The position numbers and the translations under genes are program-made. Under the pieces are notes generated by a model that made no database searches, was not told where the DNA came from, and saw only the letters and a program-made list of their open reading frames with translations. 64,000 nt of DNA, from NCBI GenBank assembly GCA_958295905.1, contig OY282382.1, forward strand, positions 1,388,001 through 1,452,000, in the 5' to 3' direction. Below are positions 8,731 to 17,329 of this stretch, in pieces. How positions within the stretch are numbered: the first letter of the stretch is position 1; every line of letters starts with the position of its first letter. Origin of the DNA: an uncultured Vicinamibacterales bacterium (lineage in GTDB: Bacteria; Acidobacteriota; Vicinamibacteria; Vicinamibacterales; UBA8438).

Positions 8731-10760
8731 TACCGTGGCTCCTCGATGCGTAGACTCACGCTCCCCTTTCCGGGAATCAGGTAGTCGCCACGATACAAGT
8801 GGACCGGTTCCACGACCGGCCACCCGGATCTCGTGCGAAGGACATGGACGATCCGATCATCGAATCGCATCTGGGTCGTCGACCCCTCTGTGGATCTGCG
8901 CAGAAAACCCCGTTCGCCCGCTTCCTGAAGGCGACGGCGCGCGATCTCCGGGTGAATCCCGTCGTGGCTGATCAGCGACTCCAGCCAAGCGCCGGTGGCG
9001 ACCAGTCCGTCACCGCCGTCGAGGCCCGAGAACCGGCTCAAGGCGATCCGCGCAAACGCCGCCGCGTCGGGCACGGTTGGTGTCGGAAAGATATCGGCAT
9101 TCGAACCCGACGCGCAGATCAGCGTCATTTCTCCCAGTACACGGTAGGTGAACTTGCCGCGCCCCATCGTGGAGATATGGAGTGTTTGTCCCACCGACAG
9201 TTTCCTGACACGTTCCGAAAATGCGGCAAACGAAGGTGCCGTGAGGAGAATCTTGCGAACTTCATCCACGCGTTCGTGCCGCAGTGCGGCCGAGAGCCCC
9301 TGCAGATGTCCTTCCGCCCGCCACGTCCCGTTCATGACGGAAACCAGACCCGCAGATTCCAGAAAACGACGATATTCGTCGCCACCCCGACGCGTCTCCA
9401 GCACCTCCGCAACTTCGGGCCCAGTCATTTCTACGCGGTCATCCAGCATGCAGATCAACCGGATGATTCGATCGACGCTGAAACGGAGAAGGGTCCCCGA
9501 CGCCGAACCCCGGCGGCGATTCGCAGCGATGCTCCGAATTTCGGAACTCGCCCTTCTCTCCTCCGTATCGCCAACCTGCGCGCTGTCGCCGTTCATGGCG
9601 CGGGCACCGGCACCCCGCGTATGCCGACACCACAGCAGATCGTCCTTCGCGTGGTACGGCGCCCAGGGCAGGTCCCGACCAAGTGCGGTAAGCTCGAAGG
9701 TACTGTCCTGGCCGTTCTTCAGGCGGACAGACCCGAAGGCCGTGGCAAGTTCCCACAGAACCTCCGACAGCGGCGTCTCCCGAAGGTGCCCGGAAAACGG
9801 GTCGAGGCTTTTTCCAGAAAGTCGTTCACCGAACAGACGTGCCGCTCCAGTCGCCACAAAATAGAGCGGCTTTACCCCCTCGGCCAGCGCCATTCGCGCA
9901 AGGCCCTGATCGCTGGTCAAGAGCCGAACCGCATGTTCCGGACTCGACTGCGCCTGGTGATGTCGAGCCGCCTCGACGATCAATCGGTCGACATAGGCCC
10001 GAATCGAGGTACTGATGTTGAGATCCGACAGATTGCTGTCCCGCTCGGGCTGAAATGCGCTCCGCAGGGGATCGCCCAGCAGGTACGTCCGCTCCATTTC
10101 CGTATCGGTCTGCAGCTCGATTCGCAAGAGCGTCCGGTGTCCGCCCTGACTCTTCAGATGTTCAAGCAACAGGCTGATGCGACGCGCGGGTTTCGCAGTA
10201 TCGGCCCGTCGAATGCTGAAGAACCGTTCGGTGAAGTTGACGATCTCCATGTGCACGATTGCGGGGATCTTCACTCTGGCCGCCGGATGAAGATGTCGAG
10301 CAACGAAGTCCAGACCGCCCTGGAGGATCCCCGAGGTGTCCAACACCACAGTAGTCGAGCGGCGAAAAGGCATCTCCTCGAGTGCAGCGGGATCGAAGAT
10401 GGGGTGCGTGAGACCCACGCGAACGGGTGTCGAAGCAATTTCATCCATCGCGCGATCCACCGCCTTCAGTAGTAACGCGTTCTTCCTTTCGTCTGGTCCG
10501 ATCCTCAGGGCATCGAACAGATTAGTGCGTGCCTCTTCAAGTTGCGGCAGCGACCACTCGAATGCGCCCCTTCGCACAGCGTTGGTGGATGCGCCATCGG
10601 CTTGACTGCTCGACACCAGTACGATGTCGCCCAGCGGGAACCACTGGTCCTGAAAAGCCTGTTCGTCACGTACCGAAAGTTCACAGCTACTTTGCCGCTC
10701 GAACATCTCGGCGATCTGCGGCTCGGCTTCATGCCGTGAGATGAGGACGTTTGCAGTCAT
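8730..10760 (-). CDS. Large PIN-domain protein with C-terminal winged-helix-like region
   Basis: A 676-residue protein. The PIN-fold nuclease lies at about residues 135-300: VVLDTSGILQGG (Asp141), IVHMEIVNF (Glu172), a middle acid in YVDRLIVEAA (Asp258) and LLTSDQGLARM (Asp284). This is the full acidic set expected of a metal-dependent RNase/DNase. Residues 430-670 look like helix-turn-helix units, for example RLICMLDDRVEMTGPEVAEV and WLESLISHDGIHPEIARRRL. The start ATG overlaps the stop of the upstream 151-aa gene (ATGA); the longer frame is ignored. It is much larger than VapC toxins (about 130 aa). The likely role is an effector nuclease with its own regulatory domain, inferred from domains and operon. 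Confidence 0.8.
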   Translation of the reverse strand: MTANVLISRHEAEPQIAEMFERQSSCELSVRDEQAFQDQWFPLGDIVLVSSSQADGASTNAVRRGAFEWSLPQLEEARTNLFDALRIGPDERKNALLLKAVDRAMDEIASTPVRVGLTHPIFDPAALEEMPFRRSTTVVLDTSGILQGGLDFVARHLHPAARVKIPAIVHMEIVNFTERFFSIRRADTAKPARRISLLLEHLKSQGGHRTLLRIELQTDTEMERTYLLGDPLRSAFQPERDSNLSDLNISTSIRAYVDRLIVEAARHHQAQSSPEHAVRLLTSDQGLARMALAEGVKPLYFVATGAARLFGERLSGKSLDPFSGHLRETPLSEVLWELATAFGSVRLKNGQDSTFELTALGRDLPWAPYHAKDDLLWCRHTRGAGARAMNGDSAQVGDTEERRASSEIRSIAANRRRGSASGTLLRFSVDRIIRLICMLDDRVEMTGPEVAEVLETRRGGDEYRRFLESAGLVSVMNGTWRAEGHLQGLSAALRHERVDEVRKILLTAPSFAAFSERVRKLSVGQTLHISTMGRGKFTYRVLGEMTLICASGSNADIFPTPTVPDAAAFARIALSRFSGLDGGDGLVATGAWLESLISHDGIHPEIARRRLQEAGERGFLRRSTEGSTTQMRFDDRIVHVLRTRSGWPVVEPVHLYRGDYLIPGKGSVSLRIEEPR

Positions 10761-11212
10761 CGAATGGACACCGATATACTCGGGCGGTTTGCGAAGCACC
10801 CCAGCAGCCACTTCAAGTGCAAGACGAATGCCACCAGTGCGTTTATCTCGTTGGGCAATTCTTCATGACCAGGGGGTTGACTCAAGCTTTCGGACCACAC
10901 TACGTGCTGAGAGTCCATTGCTCGTTCGGCGGCCAGGACGAAGTCCGCGAGGACGGCGAGACGCCGTTCTTGCGGCGGTTTCGACACATCCAAGCGCTCA
11001 AGGCGGTCTCGGAGGTTGCGGCGGACACCTTCGTCCTCGACGCCCGCGAAGGGGTCCTCTCGCAGTTGCCACGAATACACCTCTTGTTGAAGGTTGGACT
11101 CGAGGTCCAACATCCAATGCCCGCCTTTTTCATCAGACAAGACAAGCGCACGGGACGGGGCGAAGTCCCGCCAGATCGACAGCGTGCGTACCACGTGCGG
11201 CTCCACCGGCAC
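10757..11212 (-). CDS. Hypothetical protein, first gene of the PIN-ATPase operon
   Basis: A 151-residue protein with a GTG start preceded by AAGGAGAACACG. It is soluble, without a signal peptide. The N-terminal half has a beta-rich pattern (SRALVLSDEKGGHWMLDLES) and the C-terminal half is helical (NEINALVAFVLHLKWLLGCF). No family recognised. It overlaps the PIN gene by 4 bases, so all three products are probably made together. It could be the specificity or neutralising subunit of the module, but nothing in the sequence proves this. Confidence 0.6.
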   Translation of the reverse strand: MPVEPHVVRTLSIWRDFAPSRALVLSDEKGGHWMLDLESNLQQEVYSWQLREDPFAGVEDEGVRRNLRDRLERLDVSKPPQERRLAVLADFVLAAERAMDSQHVVWSESLSQPPGHEELPNEINALVAFVLHLKWLLGCFANRPSISVSIR

Positions 11213-11570
11213 CGTGTTCTCCTTGGCTGGACGATTCCGCTGACGGGGCGCAGAACCCCGCCGTCAAAAGGCTAGCGCATTGCCATCGTTAAAAATAGGG
11301 TCGCCGAAGAACTCACTTCGGACCGAAAGAGTTCCCATGCAGAGGAAATACATCGTTCGGCTCAAGTCCGTCTGTCTGAAGATTATGACGTGACGGACCA
11401 CTGGGGGTCTCGACGACGTGCGATTTGGGCCCGCGCTGCGTCGCGGCGTATTATGGCATTTCTGGACTGACCGGAGGGCGGGAGACCCGCGCAACGCAAC
11501 GGCTCGGCGGCGGCCCGACGATGACGACGATTGCCGCGAGGTGACGGCGCGGATCCCGGCCGCGCGCCCC
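11213..11570. other. Spacer with an insertion-sequence-like relic
   Basis: No intact gene. From 11339 a short frame reads MQRKYIVRL and then degenerates, resembling the first residues of IS630-type transposases. Within it lies the dispersed repeat at 11363..11402. No promoter boxes were clear for the operon that starts at 11212. Confidence 0.35.
11363..11402 (+). repeat. Dispersed repeat with core ATTATGACGTGACGGACC
   Basis: About 40 bases running from AAGTCCGTCTGTCTGAAG through ATTATGACGTGACGGACC. Nearly the same sequence lies inverted at 43085..43125, and a weaker copy at 36998..37050. GTCCGTC and GACGGAC inside the unit form an inverted repeat. It may be an end of a small mobile element. 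Confidence 0.6.
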
Positions 11571-14072
11571 TTACCGGAACAGCCGGGTGACCTTGACGAC
11601 GAACCCCCGGTTGCGGAGCTCGGCGTAGCGGTCGGGCCGCAGCGGGTCGACGTCCTGCTCTTCGGTGTAGACGACGAACAGCTCGCTGCCGGGCGAGTAC
11701 TCCCACCGCAGCCGGAGGTTGGTGCCGAGGGTGTGGTTGGTGGAGTTGTACTGGAACAGCCCGCTGACGAACATGCGGGGAGAGAACGTGTAGTTGAGGC
11801 GCCCGCGCAGGAGGTCGGTGCGGAAGGAACCGCCCGGCAGGTCGATCCAGTTGAACGAGACGCTGGGCTCGACGGACAGGCGCGGCGACAGATCGACGCG
11901 CCCGCGGCTGAGGTCGACCGAGGTGAGCTTCCCGTCGAAGTAGCCGCCGGTCGCCGCCTCCACCCGCCCGTTCAGCAGCCGTTGCGGGCCGAGCGCATAG
12001 GTCAGGCGCACGTCGGTGAAGTCGTAGCCGCCGACCGGAATCGTCACCCCCTCGCGCCGCGAGACCGGGAACGGCTTCCGCAGAAACTCGAAGCTGTCGC
12101 TCAGCCTCACCCCGAACTGGTCGCTGTTCTCGAGCTCGGTCTGCACCGCGACCTGTTGCTGGCGGGTTTCGAGCCGTCCGGTGTCGGCGGTCAGGAAGTA
12201 GTCGAGGCTGCCCTCGAGGACGAACTGGCGCACCGATTCGATGGACCGCGGCCGCGGGCTGAAGCGGCCCGAGACCGACGTGCGCCGGAAGTTGTCGCGC
12301 CGCAGGAACCCGACCTCGGGGCGGAAGTCGTCTTCCACCGCCAGGTGATCGAGCTCGAAGCCGTAGCGGTCGGCGCCGTAGTCGAACCGCGCCTGGTAGC
12401 TGGCGTCGCGGCCCGTCACGCCGGTGGTGCGGGTCCGGGCGTAGTAACCGAGGAAGTTGACGCTGTCGAAGAACGAGAAGCTGGCGTCGGCCCCGTAGGC
12501 CTGGTTCGAGCCGGTTCCGTCGAACGACACCGACCGGTTCGTGAGCAGGGCGCCGATGCTGCTGCGGCGCAGGAGGTCGCGCCTGACCCGCAGCACCGTG
12601 AAGTTGGTGGCGCCCGCGCCGGAGACCGTCTCGGCGCCGGTGCGGAGGTTCTGCTCGCCGGTCTGGATGTTCAGGGCCCCGACGTCGAACGCGCCGACCT
12701 TGCCGGTCAGGCGCCCCCCGCCGAGGATCGGCACGACCTCGCCGCCCTGCAGCCCGATGCGCCGGCTGTAGAAGAGGGTCGGCGCGGCGCCCCCGCCGAG
12801 CACGCTGCCCTGACGCAGGCTGCGGGCGGTGCGGAAGCTCCCGCGCGCGAAATCGAAGATGCCGCGCCCCTCCAGAAAGAACTCCCGTTTCTCGGGGAAG
12901 AACAGGTTGAACCGGGTCAGGTTCACCTGCTGCTCGTCCACTTCCACCTGCGCGAAGTCGGTGTTGACGGTGAAGTCGGCGGTCAGGTTCTGGGTGACGC
13001 CGTACTTCAGATCGACACCGAGCCCGCCGTGGCGGGCCCCCTGTTCGGGGGGGGCGTTCACGTCGGTGGTCATGCCGCCGATGGCGTACGGCTTGATCTC
13101 CAGATGGTTGCCCGCGGGCGGCGTCTCGAGCCCGACCAGGGTGCCCGCCGCCGACACCCGGAAGACGCCGCCGCGCCCGCCGAACCCGGCCGCGGAGATG
13201 GGAATCAGGGTCAGGTAGGCCCACTCGTTCTTGCGGATCACGGTGCGGCGGATCTGGATTCCCCACACCTGGTCGCGGTCGGGCCGATAGCGCAGCGACT
13301 TGAACGGCACCACCATCTCGATGGTCCAGCCGCCGTCGAAGCGCGCCGTCTTCACGTCCCACACCGGGTTCCAGTCGCGGTTCGGATTGCCTTCGTTGGT
13401 GATCGCCTGGTCGACGAACCCGCCGGCGGGGTTGGCGTAGAAGAGGAGCGCGTTGCGCCGGTCGTAGAACGTGTCGATCAGGAAGCCGAACAGGTCGTTG
13501 TTCAGCATGTTGAACGCGTCGCGGCGCATCTCCGTCGCCACCCACTCGCTCGGCGGCGCGCTGTCCCAGCAGCGCCCGGCGACGTAGAAGTTCTCGTCGT
13601 CGAACATCACCCAGGCCTCGGTGCGCTCCGTGGCGGGGGCGCCCTCGTCGGGAAGCTGCTGGATGAAGCCGGACACCGGGGGGACGGTCTCGTAGACCGG
13701 CTCGTCCAGCCGTCCGTCGACGCGGATTCCCGCCCGCAGCGGGATGGCGCGCATGGTCGCCTGCCCGCCCTCCCGGGTGATCATCGCGGGCGGCGCCGGC
13801 GGGGGAGGCCCGTCGATGGCGATTCCCGGCTCGACCGCAGTCAGCTCGCCCGGCTCGCCCGGCACGGGCTGGGCCGAAGCGGGCGCCGCGAGGCCCAGGG
13901 CCGCTGCCAACAGGATCGCCGGGACCCGCCGGGGCCGGGCCGTGGTCGGCTCGGCGGCGGCTCGGCGAACGTCGGGGCCGAAGACGGCAGTCACACGATG
14001 CCGCAGGCGGGAGACGTGGCTGTTCTCATGGTGGTGTCCCGGGACGATGTCCGCCGGCGCCGGCATCCGCAT
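11571..14072 (-). CDS. DUF5916 outer-membrane beta-barrel protein with CBM9-like head
   Basis: An 833-residue exported protein; a signal sequence lies near residues 45-65 (AILLAAALGLAAPASA), so the true start may be one of several codons after 14072. Residues ~105-260 resemble a family-9 carbohydrate-binding fold (IRVDGRLDEPVYETVPP, EAWVMFDDENFYVAGRC). The rest is rich in alternating aromatic strands with FFPEKREFFLEGRGIF, a hallmark of DUF5916 proteins, and ends in VVKVTRLFR, a terminal strand ending in Phe-Arg. This points to an outer-membrane barrel in polymer uptake or surface binding. The family is common in Acidobacteriota and Bacteroidota. It is monocistronic here. Confidence 0.85.
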   Translation of the reverse strand: MRMPAPADIVPGHHHENSHVSRLRHRVTAVFGPDVRRAAAEPTTARPRRVPAILLAAALGLAAPASAQPVPGEPGELTAVEPGIAIDGPPPPAPPAMITREGGQATMRAIPLRAGIRVDGRLDEPVYETVPPVSGFIQQLPDEGAPATERTEAWVMFDDENFYVAGRCWDSAPPSEWVATEMRRDAFNMLNNDLFGFLIDTFYDRRNALLFYANPAGGFVDQAITNEGNPNRDWNPVWDVKTARFDGGWTIEMVVPFKSLRYRPDRDQVWGIQIRRTVIRKNEWAYLTLIPISAAGFGGRGGVFRVSAAGTLVGLETPPAGNHLEIKPYAIGGMTTDVNAPPEQGARHGGLGVDLKYGVTQNLTADFTVNTDFAQVEVDEQQVNLTRFNLFFPEKREFFLEGRGIFDFARGSFRTARSLRQGSVLGGGAAPTLFYSRRIGLQGGEVVPILGGGRLTGKVGAFDVGALNIQTGEQNLRTGAETVSGAGATNFTVLRVRRDLLRRSSIGALLTNRSVSFDGTGSNQAYGADASFSFFDSVNFLGYYARTRTTGVTGRDASYQARFDYGADRYGFELDHLAVEDDFRPEVGFLRRDNFRRTSVSGRFSPRPRSIESVRQFVLEGSLDYFLTADTGRLETRQQQVAVQTELENSDQFGVRLSDSFEFLRKPFPVSRREGVTIPVGGYDFTDVRLTYALGPQRLLNGRVEAATGGYFDGKLTSVDLSRGRVDLSPRLSVEPSVSFNWIDLPGGSFRTDLLRGRLNYTFSPRMFVSGLFQYNSTNHTLGTNLRLRWEYSPGSELFVVYTEEQDVDPLRPDRYAELRNRGFVVKVTRLFR

Positions 14073-14297
14073 GGCGGGCCGTCTGTCCGCCGGTGCGCTG
14101 CGATGATACTTCAGCCGGGTGCGGGATGACGGTCGGCGTCCGCTCCGGCGGCCGCTTCCACCCGCGACGGTGTTCTGGACGCACCCGTGATCCGGACACC
14201 GGTGTAGGTCGGCGGCGCTGGGCGTCGGCGCCGTGGCACGGCGCGGGTTCTGGAGGGTCGCCGGGCCGGCGGGGGCGCTGTCCGGGCGGTCGGCCGG

Positions 14298-15236
14298 CTA
14301 CGCGACCCGGTGCAGCAGATCTTCGCCGGCCGCGATGCGCCGGCAGTTCTCCACCGCGACGGCGAGGCTCCGTTCCAGCGTCTCCCGCGTCAGCCACGCG
14401 GCGTGGGGGCTGCAGACGACGTTGTCGAGGCCGAAGAGGGGGTTGCCGGCCGGCGGCGGCTCGGTCTCGAAGACGTCCAGCCCCGCGGCGCCGAGGCGGC
14501 CCGTCCGCAGCGCCTCGACGAGCGCCGCTTCGTCGACGAGCCCGCCGCGCGCGGTGTTGACGAGGACGGCGCCCGGCTTCATGCGGGCGATCGCGCCGGC
14601 GTCGATGAGCCGCGCGGTGTCGGGCGCGAGGGGCACGTGGAGCGACACGACGTCGCTCGCCCGCAGCAGGGCGTCGAGCGGCGCGCGCTCGCCCGCCGCG
14701 TCCGGCTTCGGGCTCCGGCTGGCGTACAGGACCCGGGCGCCCAGCGCGCGCAGCACGGGGGCGAGGCGGCGCGGCACCGCCCCGTATCCCACCAGCCCGA
14801 CGGTGCGCCCGCGCACCTCGCCCGCGTGGTCCTGGAACACCGGAGGCAAGCGCCAGGTGGTGCGCGCCGCGGCGTCGAGCCGGGTCGCGCGGCGCAGGGC
14901 GCCGAGCATGAGCAGCAGGGTCATCTCGGCCACCGCCTGGGTGTTCGTCCCCGGCATGTTGCAGACCGCGACCCCGCGGCGGCGCGCCGCCTCGACGTCG
15001 ATGGTGTTCACGCCGACCCCGATCTTCTGGATGAGACGGAGCCGCGGCGCCGACGCGATGATCTCCGCCGTCAACGGCTCCAGGAGGTGCCATATCACCT
15101 CGGCGCCGGAGAGCAGCCCGCGGAACCGGTTCCGGTCCGCGGGCTCGCAGACCGAGATCGAGAGGCCCTCGTCGTCGAGGGCCGCGAGCCGGCGCGTCAG
15201 GCCCGGCCCGGCCGGGTAGTGATAGATCACGTTCAT
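14298..15236 (-). CDS. D-2-hydroxyacid dehydrogenase
   Basis: A 312-residue NAD(P)-dependent oxidoreductase of the D-isomer-specific family. The Rossmann segment is TVGLVGYGAVPRRLAPVL, slightly unusual because the last Gly of GxGxxG is replaced. Catalytic residues are visible: Arg in LVNTARGGLVDE, Glu in DVFETEPPPAG and His in VCSPHAAWLT. The N-terminal substrate domain includes IQKIGVGVNTIDVEAARRRG. Expected reaction: reversible oxidation of a D-2-hydroxyacid to the 2-keto acid (phosphoglycerate or glyoxylate-type substrates). Length is typical of short family members without an ACT domain. It stands alone between the DUF5916 gene and a toxin pair. Confidence 0.9.
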   Translation of the reverse strand: MNVIYHYPAGPGLTRRLAALDDEGLSISVCEPADRNRFRGLLSGAEVIWHLLEPLTAEIIASAPRLRLIQKIGVGVNTIDVEAARRRGVAVCNMPGTNTQAVAEMTLLLMLGALRRATRLDAAARTTWRLPPVFQDHAGEVRGRTVGLVGYGAVPRRLAPVLRALGARVLYASRSPKPDAAGERAPLDALLRASDVVSLHVPLAPDTARLIDAGAIARMKPGAVLVNTARGGLVDEAALVEALRTGRLGAAGLDVFETEPPPAGNPLFGLDNVVCSPHAAWLTRETLERSLAVAVENCRRIAAGEDLLHRVA

Positions 15237-15282
15237 GGTCGACTCCGGGTTCTTCGGCGTCGGGGGCGGACGGGTTTCCGGG

Positions 15283-15722
15283 CTATTCGATCAGCCGGAC
15301 CACCGGGGCCGGGCGCGTACCGTCGGGGGAGCGCCGCAGCCGGCCGTCGAACGTCACCAGACGTCCCCGCCGGTGGGCCGCGAGTGCGGCCAAGTGGAAG
15401 TCGGTCAACGGATGGTGGCCCTGCAGCCGTCGCGCGACCTCGTCGTCCAGCGAGACGCGCCACGACCTGTCGTCGGGCCGGAAGCGGTGTCCGCCCGAGT
15501 CGCAGAAGCGGGCCAGCCGGCGCAGTACTTCGTGGGGCGGGGCCGAGACCGTCGGATAGGCAGGGTTCTCGACAAGACCCGCACGCACCCGGCTTCCGTG
15601 ATCGTGCAGGTCGCCCAATCGGCGGCCCCCGTCGCGGCGAACCAGCGATGCGCGGCTTGGTGATTGGGGTGTCGTGCGTCGAACAGCGCGACGAGAAAGT
15701 TGACGTCCGGTAGATGGCTCAC
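15283..15722 (-). pseudogene. vapC: VapC-type PIN toxin with a frameshift
   Basis: Begins with GTG overlapping the antitoxin stop (GTGA) and reads VSHLPDVNFLVALFDARHPN with the first PIN Asp, then TITEAGCVRVLS. At about 15585 the frame breaks: one extra base would restore ENPAYPTVSAPPHEVLRRLA, followed by HPLTDFHLAALAAHRRGRLV and TFDGRL, which hold the last acids. The repaired protein would be about 146 residues, typical of VapC ribonucleases that cleave tRNA or rRNA. The single-base loss makes it inactive unless the assembly is wrong or frameshifting occurs. Confidence 0.8.
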
Positions 15723-15958
15723 GGGATGTCGTCCCGGAGCCGATTCACCAGATCGAGGTCGGGGGCCGCGACGTTGGACGGCGGGCCCGGGGGTACGGAA
15801 AATATCGGCACGCCGTTTCTGACCGGCGGCGTGTCTTCCGGCCGAAGCGCCTGCGGAATCAGCTCCGAAGCAATGGCGCCGAGCGACTTGCCGCGCTGGT
15901 GGGCGAGCTGGCGCACGGCGGCCAGGGCGTCGGCCGACAGGTTCAAGGTCGTTCGCAT
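15719..15958 (-). CDS. vapB: VapB-type ribbon-helix-helix antitoxin
   Basis: A 79-residue protein starting MRTTLNLSADALAAVRQLAH, the short strand plus two helices of a ribbon-helix-helix DNA-binding domain. A Pro-rich C-terminal tail (PPVRNGVPIFSVPPGPPS) is likely to wrap the toxin. Antitoxins of this kind bind VapC and repress their own operon. Its stop overlaps the toxin start by 4 bases. The gene is intact although the toxin is frameshifted. It is divergent from the SMUG1-like gene at 15989, sharing a 30-base promoter region. Confidence 0.8.
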   Translation of the reverse strand: MRTTLNLSADALAAVRQLAHQRGKSLGAIASELIPQALRPEDTPPVRNGVPIFSVPPGPPSNVAAPDLDLVNRLRDDIP

Positions 15959-15988
15959 GTTCTGGTATCCTCGCCCGCGGTTCGGTTG

Positions 15989-16765
15989 ATGTCAAGCATC
16001 ACACATCGATCATCATCCGCGCGCGGGTTGGTGGAGATTGCCGAGCGGCTCCGGGAGCGCACCCGGAACCTGCGCTTCGCGCCGCCGGTGGCCTGCGTCT
16101 ACGCGCCCCTCGACTACGCCTGGGCGCCGCACCGCCTCTACCTGGAGCGGTACGGCGCCGAGCCGCGGGAGGTCCTGTTCGTCGGGATGAATCCGGGCCC
16201 GTTCGGGATGGTCCAGACCGGCGTGCCGTTCGGCGATGTGGCGATGGTCCGGGACTGGCTCGGCATCGAGGCGCCGGTCGAGCGGCCCGCCCGCGAGCAT
16301 CCGAAGCGCCCGGTGCGCGGCTTCGACGTCGGCCGAGGCGAGGTCAGCGGCGCGCGCTTCTGGGGCTGGGCGCGCGCGCGCTTCGGTGCCCCGGAGCGGT
16401 TCTTCCGGCGCGCCTTCGTGTGGAACTACTGTCCGCTCGCCTTCGTGGGCGCGACCGGGCGCAACCTCACCCCCGACCGGTTCCCCCGCGCCGAGCGCGA
16501 TCCGCTGTTCGCGGCGTGCGACGACGCGCTGGCCGCGGCGACCGCGCACTTCCGCGCCGCCCTGGTCGTCGGCATCGGCCGATTCGCGGCTCGGCGCGCC
16601 GCGCCCATCGCCGCCGCCGCGAACGCGCGGTGCGGGGGCGCGCCCCACCCCAGCCCCGCGAGCCCGGCCGCCAACCGCGGCTGGCCCGGCATCTTCGACG
16701 CCGCCCTGCATGATCTCGGGCTCCACATCGAGGCGCCCCCGCCCACCCGGCCCCGACGGGGCTGA
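15989..16765 (+). CDS. SMUG1-type uracil-DNA glycosylase
   Basis: A 258-residue base-excision repair enzyme. The catalytic motif is FVGMNPGPFGMVQTGVPFGD near residue 70, the GMNPGPFGM signature of single-strand-selective glycosylases. Further conserved blocks are EHPKRPVRGFDV, EVSGARFWGW, NYCPLAF and GRNLTPDRFP; the C-terminal motif is weaker but present (APHPSPASPAANRGW-like, written here as AHPSPASP in position ~230). It removes uracil and oxidised pyrimidines from DNA. The chosen ATG lies close to the divergent antitoxin gene and lacks a clear ribosome-binding site. The length is normal for bacterial members. Confidence 0.85.
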   Translation: MSSITHRSSSARGLVEIAERLRERTRNLRFAPPVACVYAPLDYAWAPHRLYLERYGAEPREVLFVGMNPGPFGMVQTGVPFGDVAMVRDWLGIEAPVERPAREHPKRPVRGFDVGRGEVSGARFWGWARARFGAPERFFRRAFVWNYCPLAFVGATGRNLTPDRFPRAERDPLFAACDDALAAATAHFRAALVVGIGRFAARRAAPIAAAANARCGGAPHPSPASPAANRGWPGIFDAALHDLGLHIEAPPPTRPRRG

Positions 16766-16783
16766 GGCGCTCGGCGTCGGACG

Positions 16784-16872
16784 CAGGCACGGGCGTTCTT
16801 TGCCCGCGGGCGCTCTTCAGCCCGCCGGCGCCCTCCCCGCCCTCGGGGCGAACGCGGGGTTTCACCACGGGC
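16784..16872. repeat. REP-like double-hairpin repeat, copy 1
   Basis: About 89 bases beginning CAGGCACGGGCGTTCTTTG, holding two consecutive hairpins (CGGGCGTTCTTTGCCCG and CGGGCGCTCTTCAGCCCG) and ending CCACGGGC. A second copy lies at 33855..33942. Both sit just after the stop codon of a forward gene, as extragenic palindromes or terminators do. Confidence 0.75.
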
Positions 16873-16989
16873 TGATACGCATAAGGAGTACGCCGGGAGC
16901 GCCGGCGTGGAGCGCACCCACGCCGGCGTACGTGACATAATCGTGGGGCGGCGTGATACCCGTGGAGGGATGACGAGGAGAAGCGGGAC

Positions 16990-17268
16990 ATGTTCGACAC
17001 GCACGCCATCGCCCGCACCCTGACCGACGCCGGCATCGAGCCGGAACAGGCTGACGCGATTACGGCCGCCGTGCGTCAAGCGGCCGAACATGACAACACG
17101 GCCGAACCACTGGCCACCGCCCGCGATCTCAACGCCGGCCTCGCCGATCTCCGGATTGAGCTCGGCGCGCTGGAAGCCCGCATCGCGTGGCGTATCATCG
17201 GCGCTTTGCTCGCCGTTGCCAGCATCCAGACCGCCATCCTGATCGCCGCGTTGCGCATGCTTACCTGA
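16990..17268 (+). CDS. Small coiled-coil membrane protein, DUF1640-like
   Basis: A 92-residue paralogue of the protein at 2526..2756: the head reads MFDTHAIARTLTDAGIEPEQ and continues ADAITAAVRQAAEH. A helical segment follows (DLNAGLADLRIELGALEARI), then a membrane helix (LLAVASIQTAILIAALRML). GAGGAGAAGCGGGAC precedes the ATG, a good ribosome-binding site, and CATAAT about 50 bases upstream could be a -10 box. The role is unknown; a membrane-tethered helical oligomer is likely. It converges with the AAA ATPase gene. Confidence 0.7.
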   Translation: MFDTHAIARTLTDAGIEPEQADAITAAVRQAAEHDNTAEPLATARDLNAGLADLRIELGALEARIAWRIIGALLAVASIQTAILIAALRMLT

Positions 17269-17329
17269 CGAGCAATACCCACCACCCACCCGGTACGGCC
17301 GACGCGGCGAACGAGCCGCCGGCCGCCGG

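Noticed and set aside
11339-11400. A functional IS630 transposase start
   Set aside because: Only about nine residues (MQRKYIVRL) resemble it, followed by a stop. It is kept only as a possible relic.
11418-14129. A 903-codon open frame antisense to the DUF5916 gene
   Set aside because: Composition is Arg/Ala/Glu-rich without motifs, while the opposite strand encodes a clear protein family.
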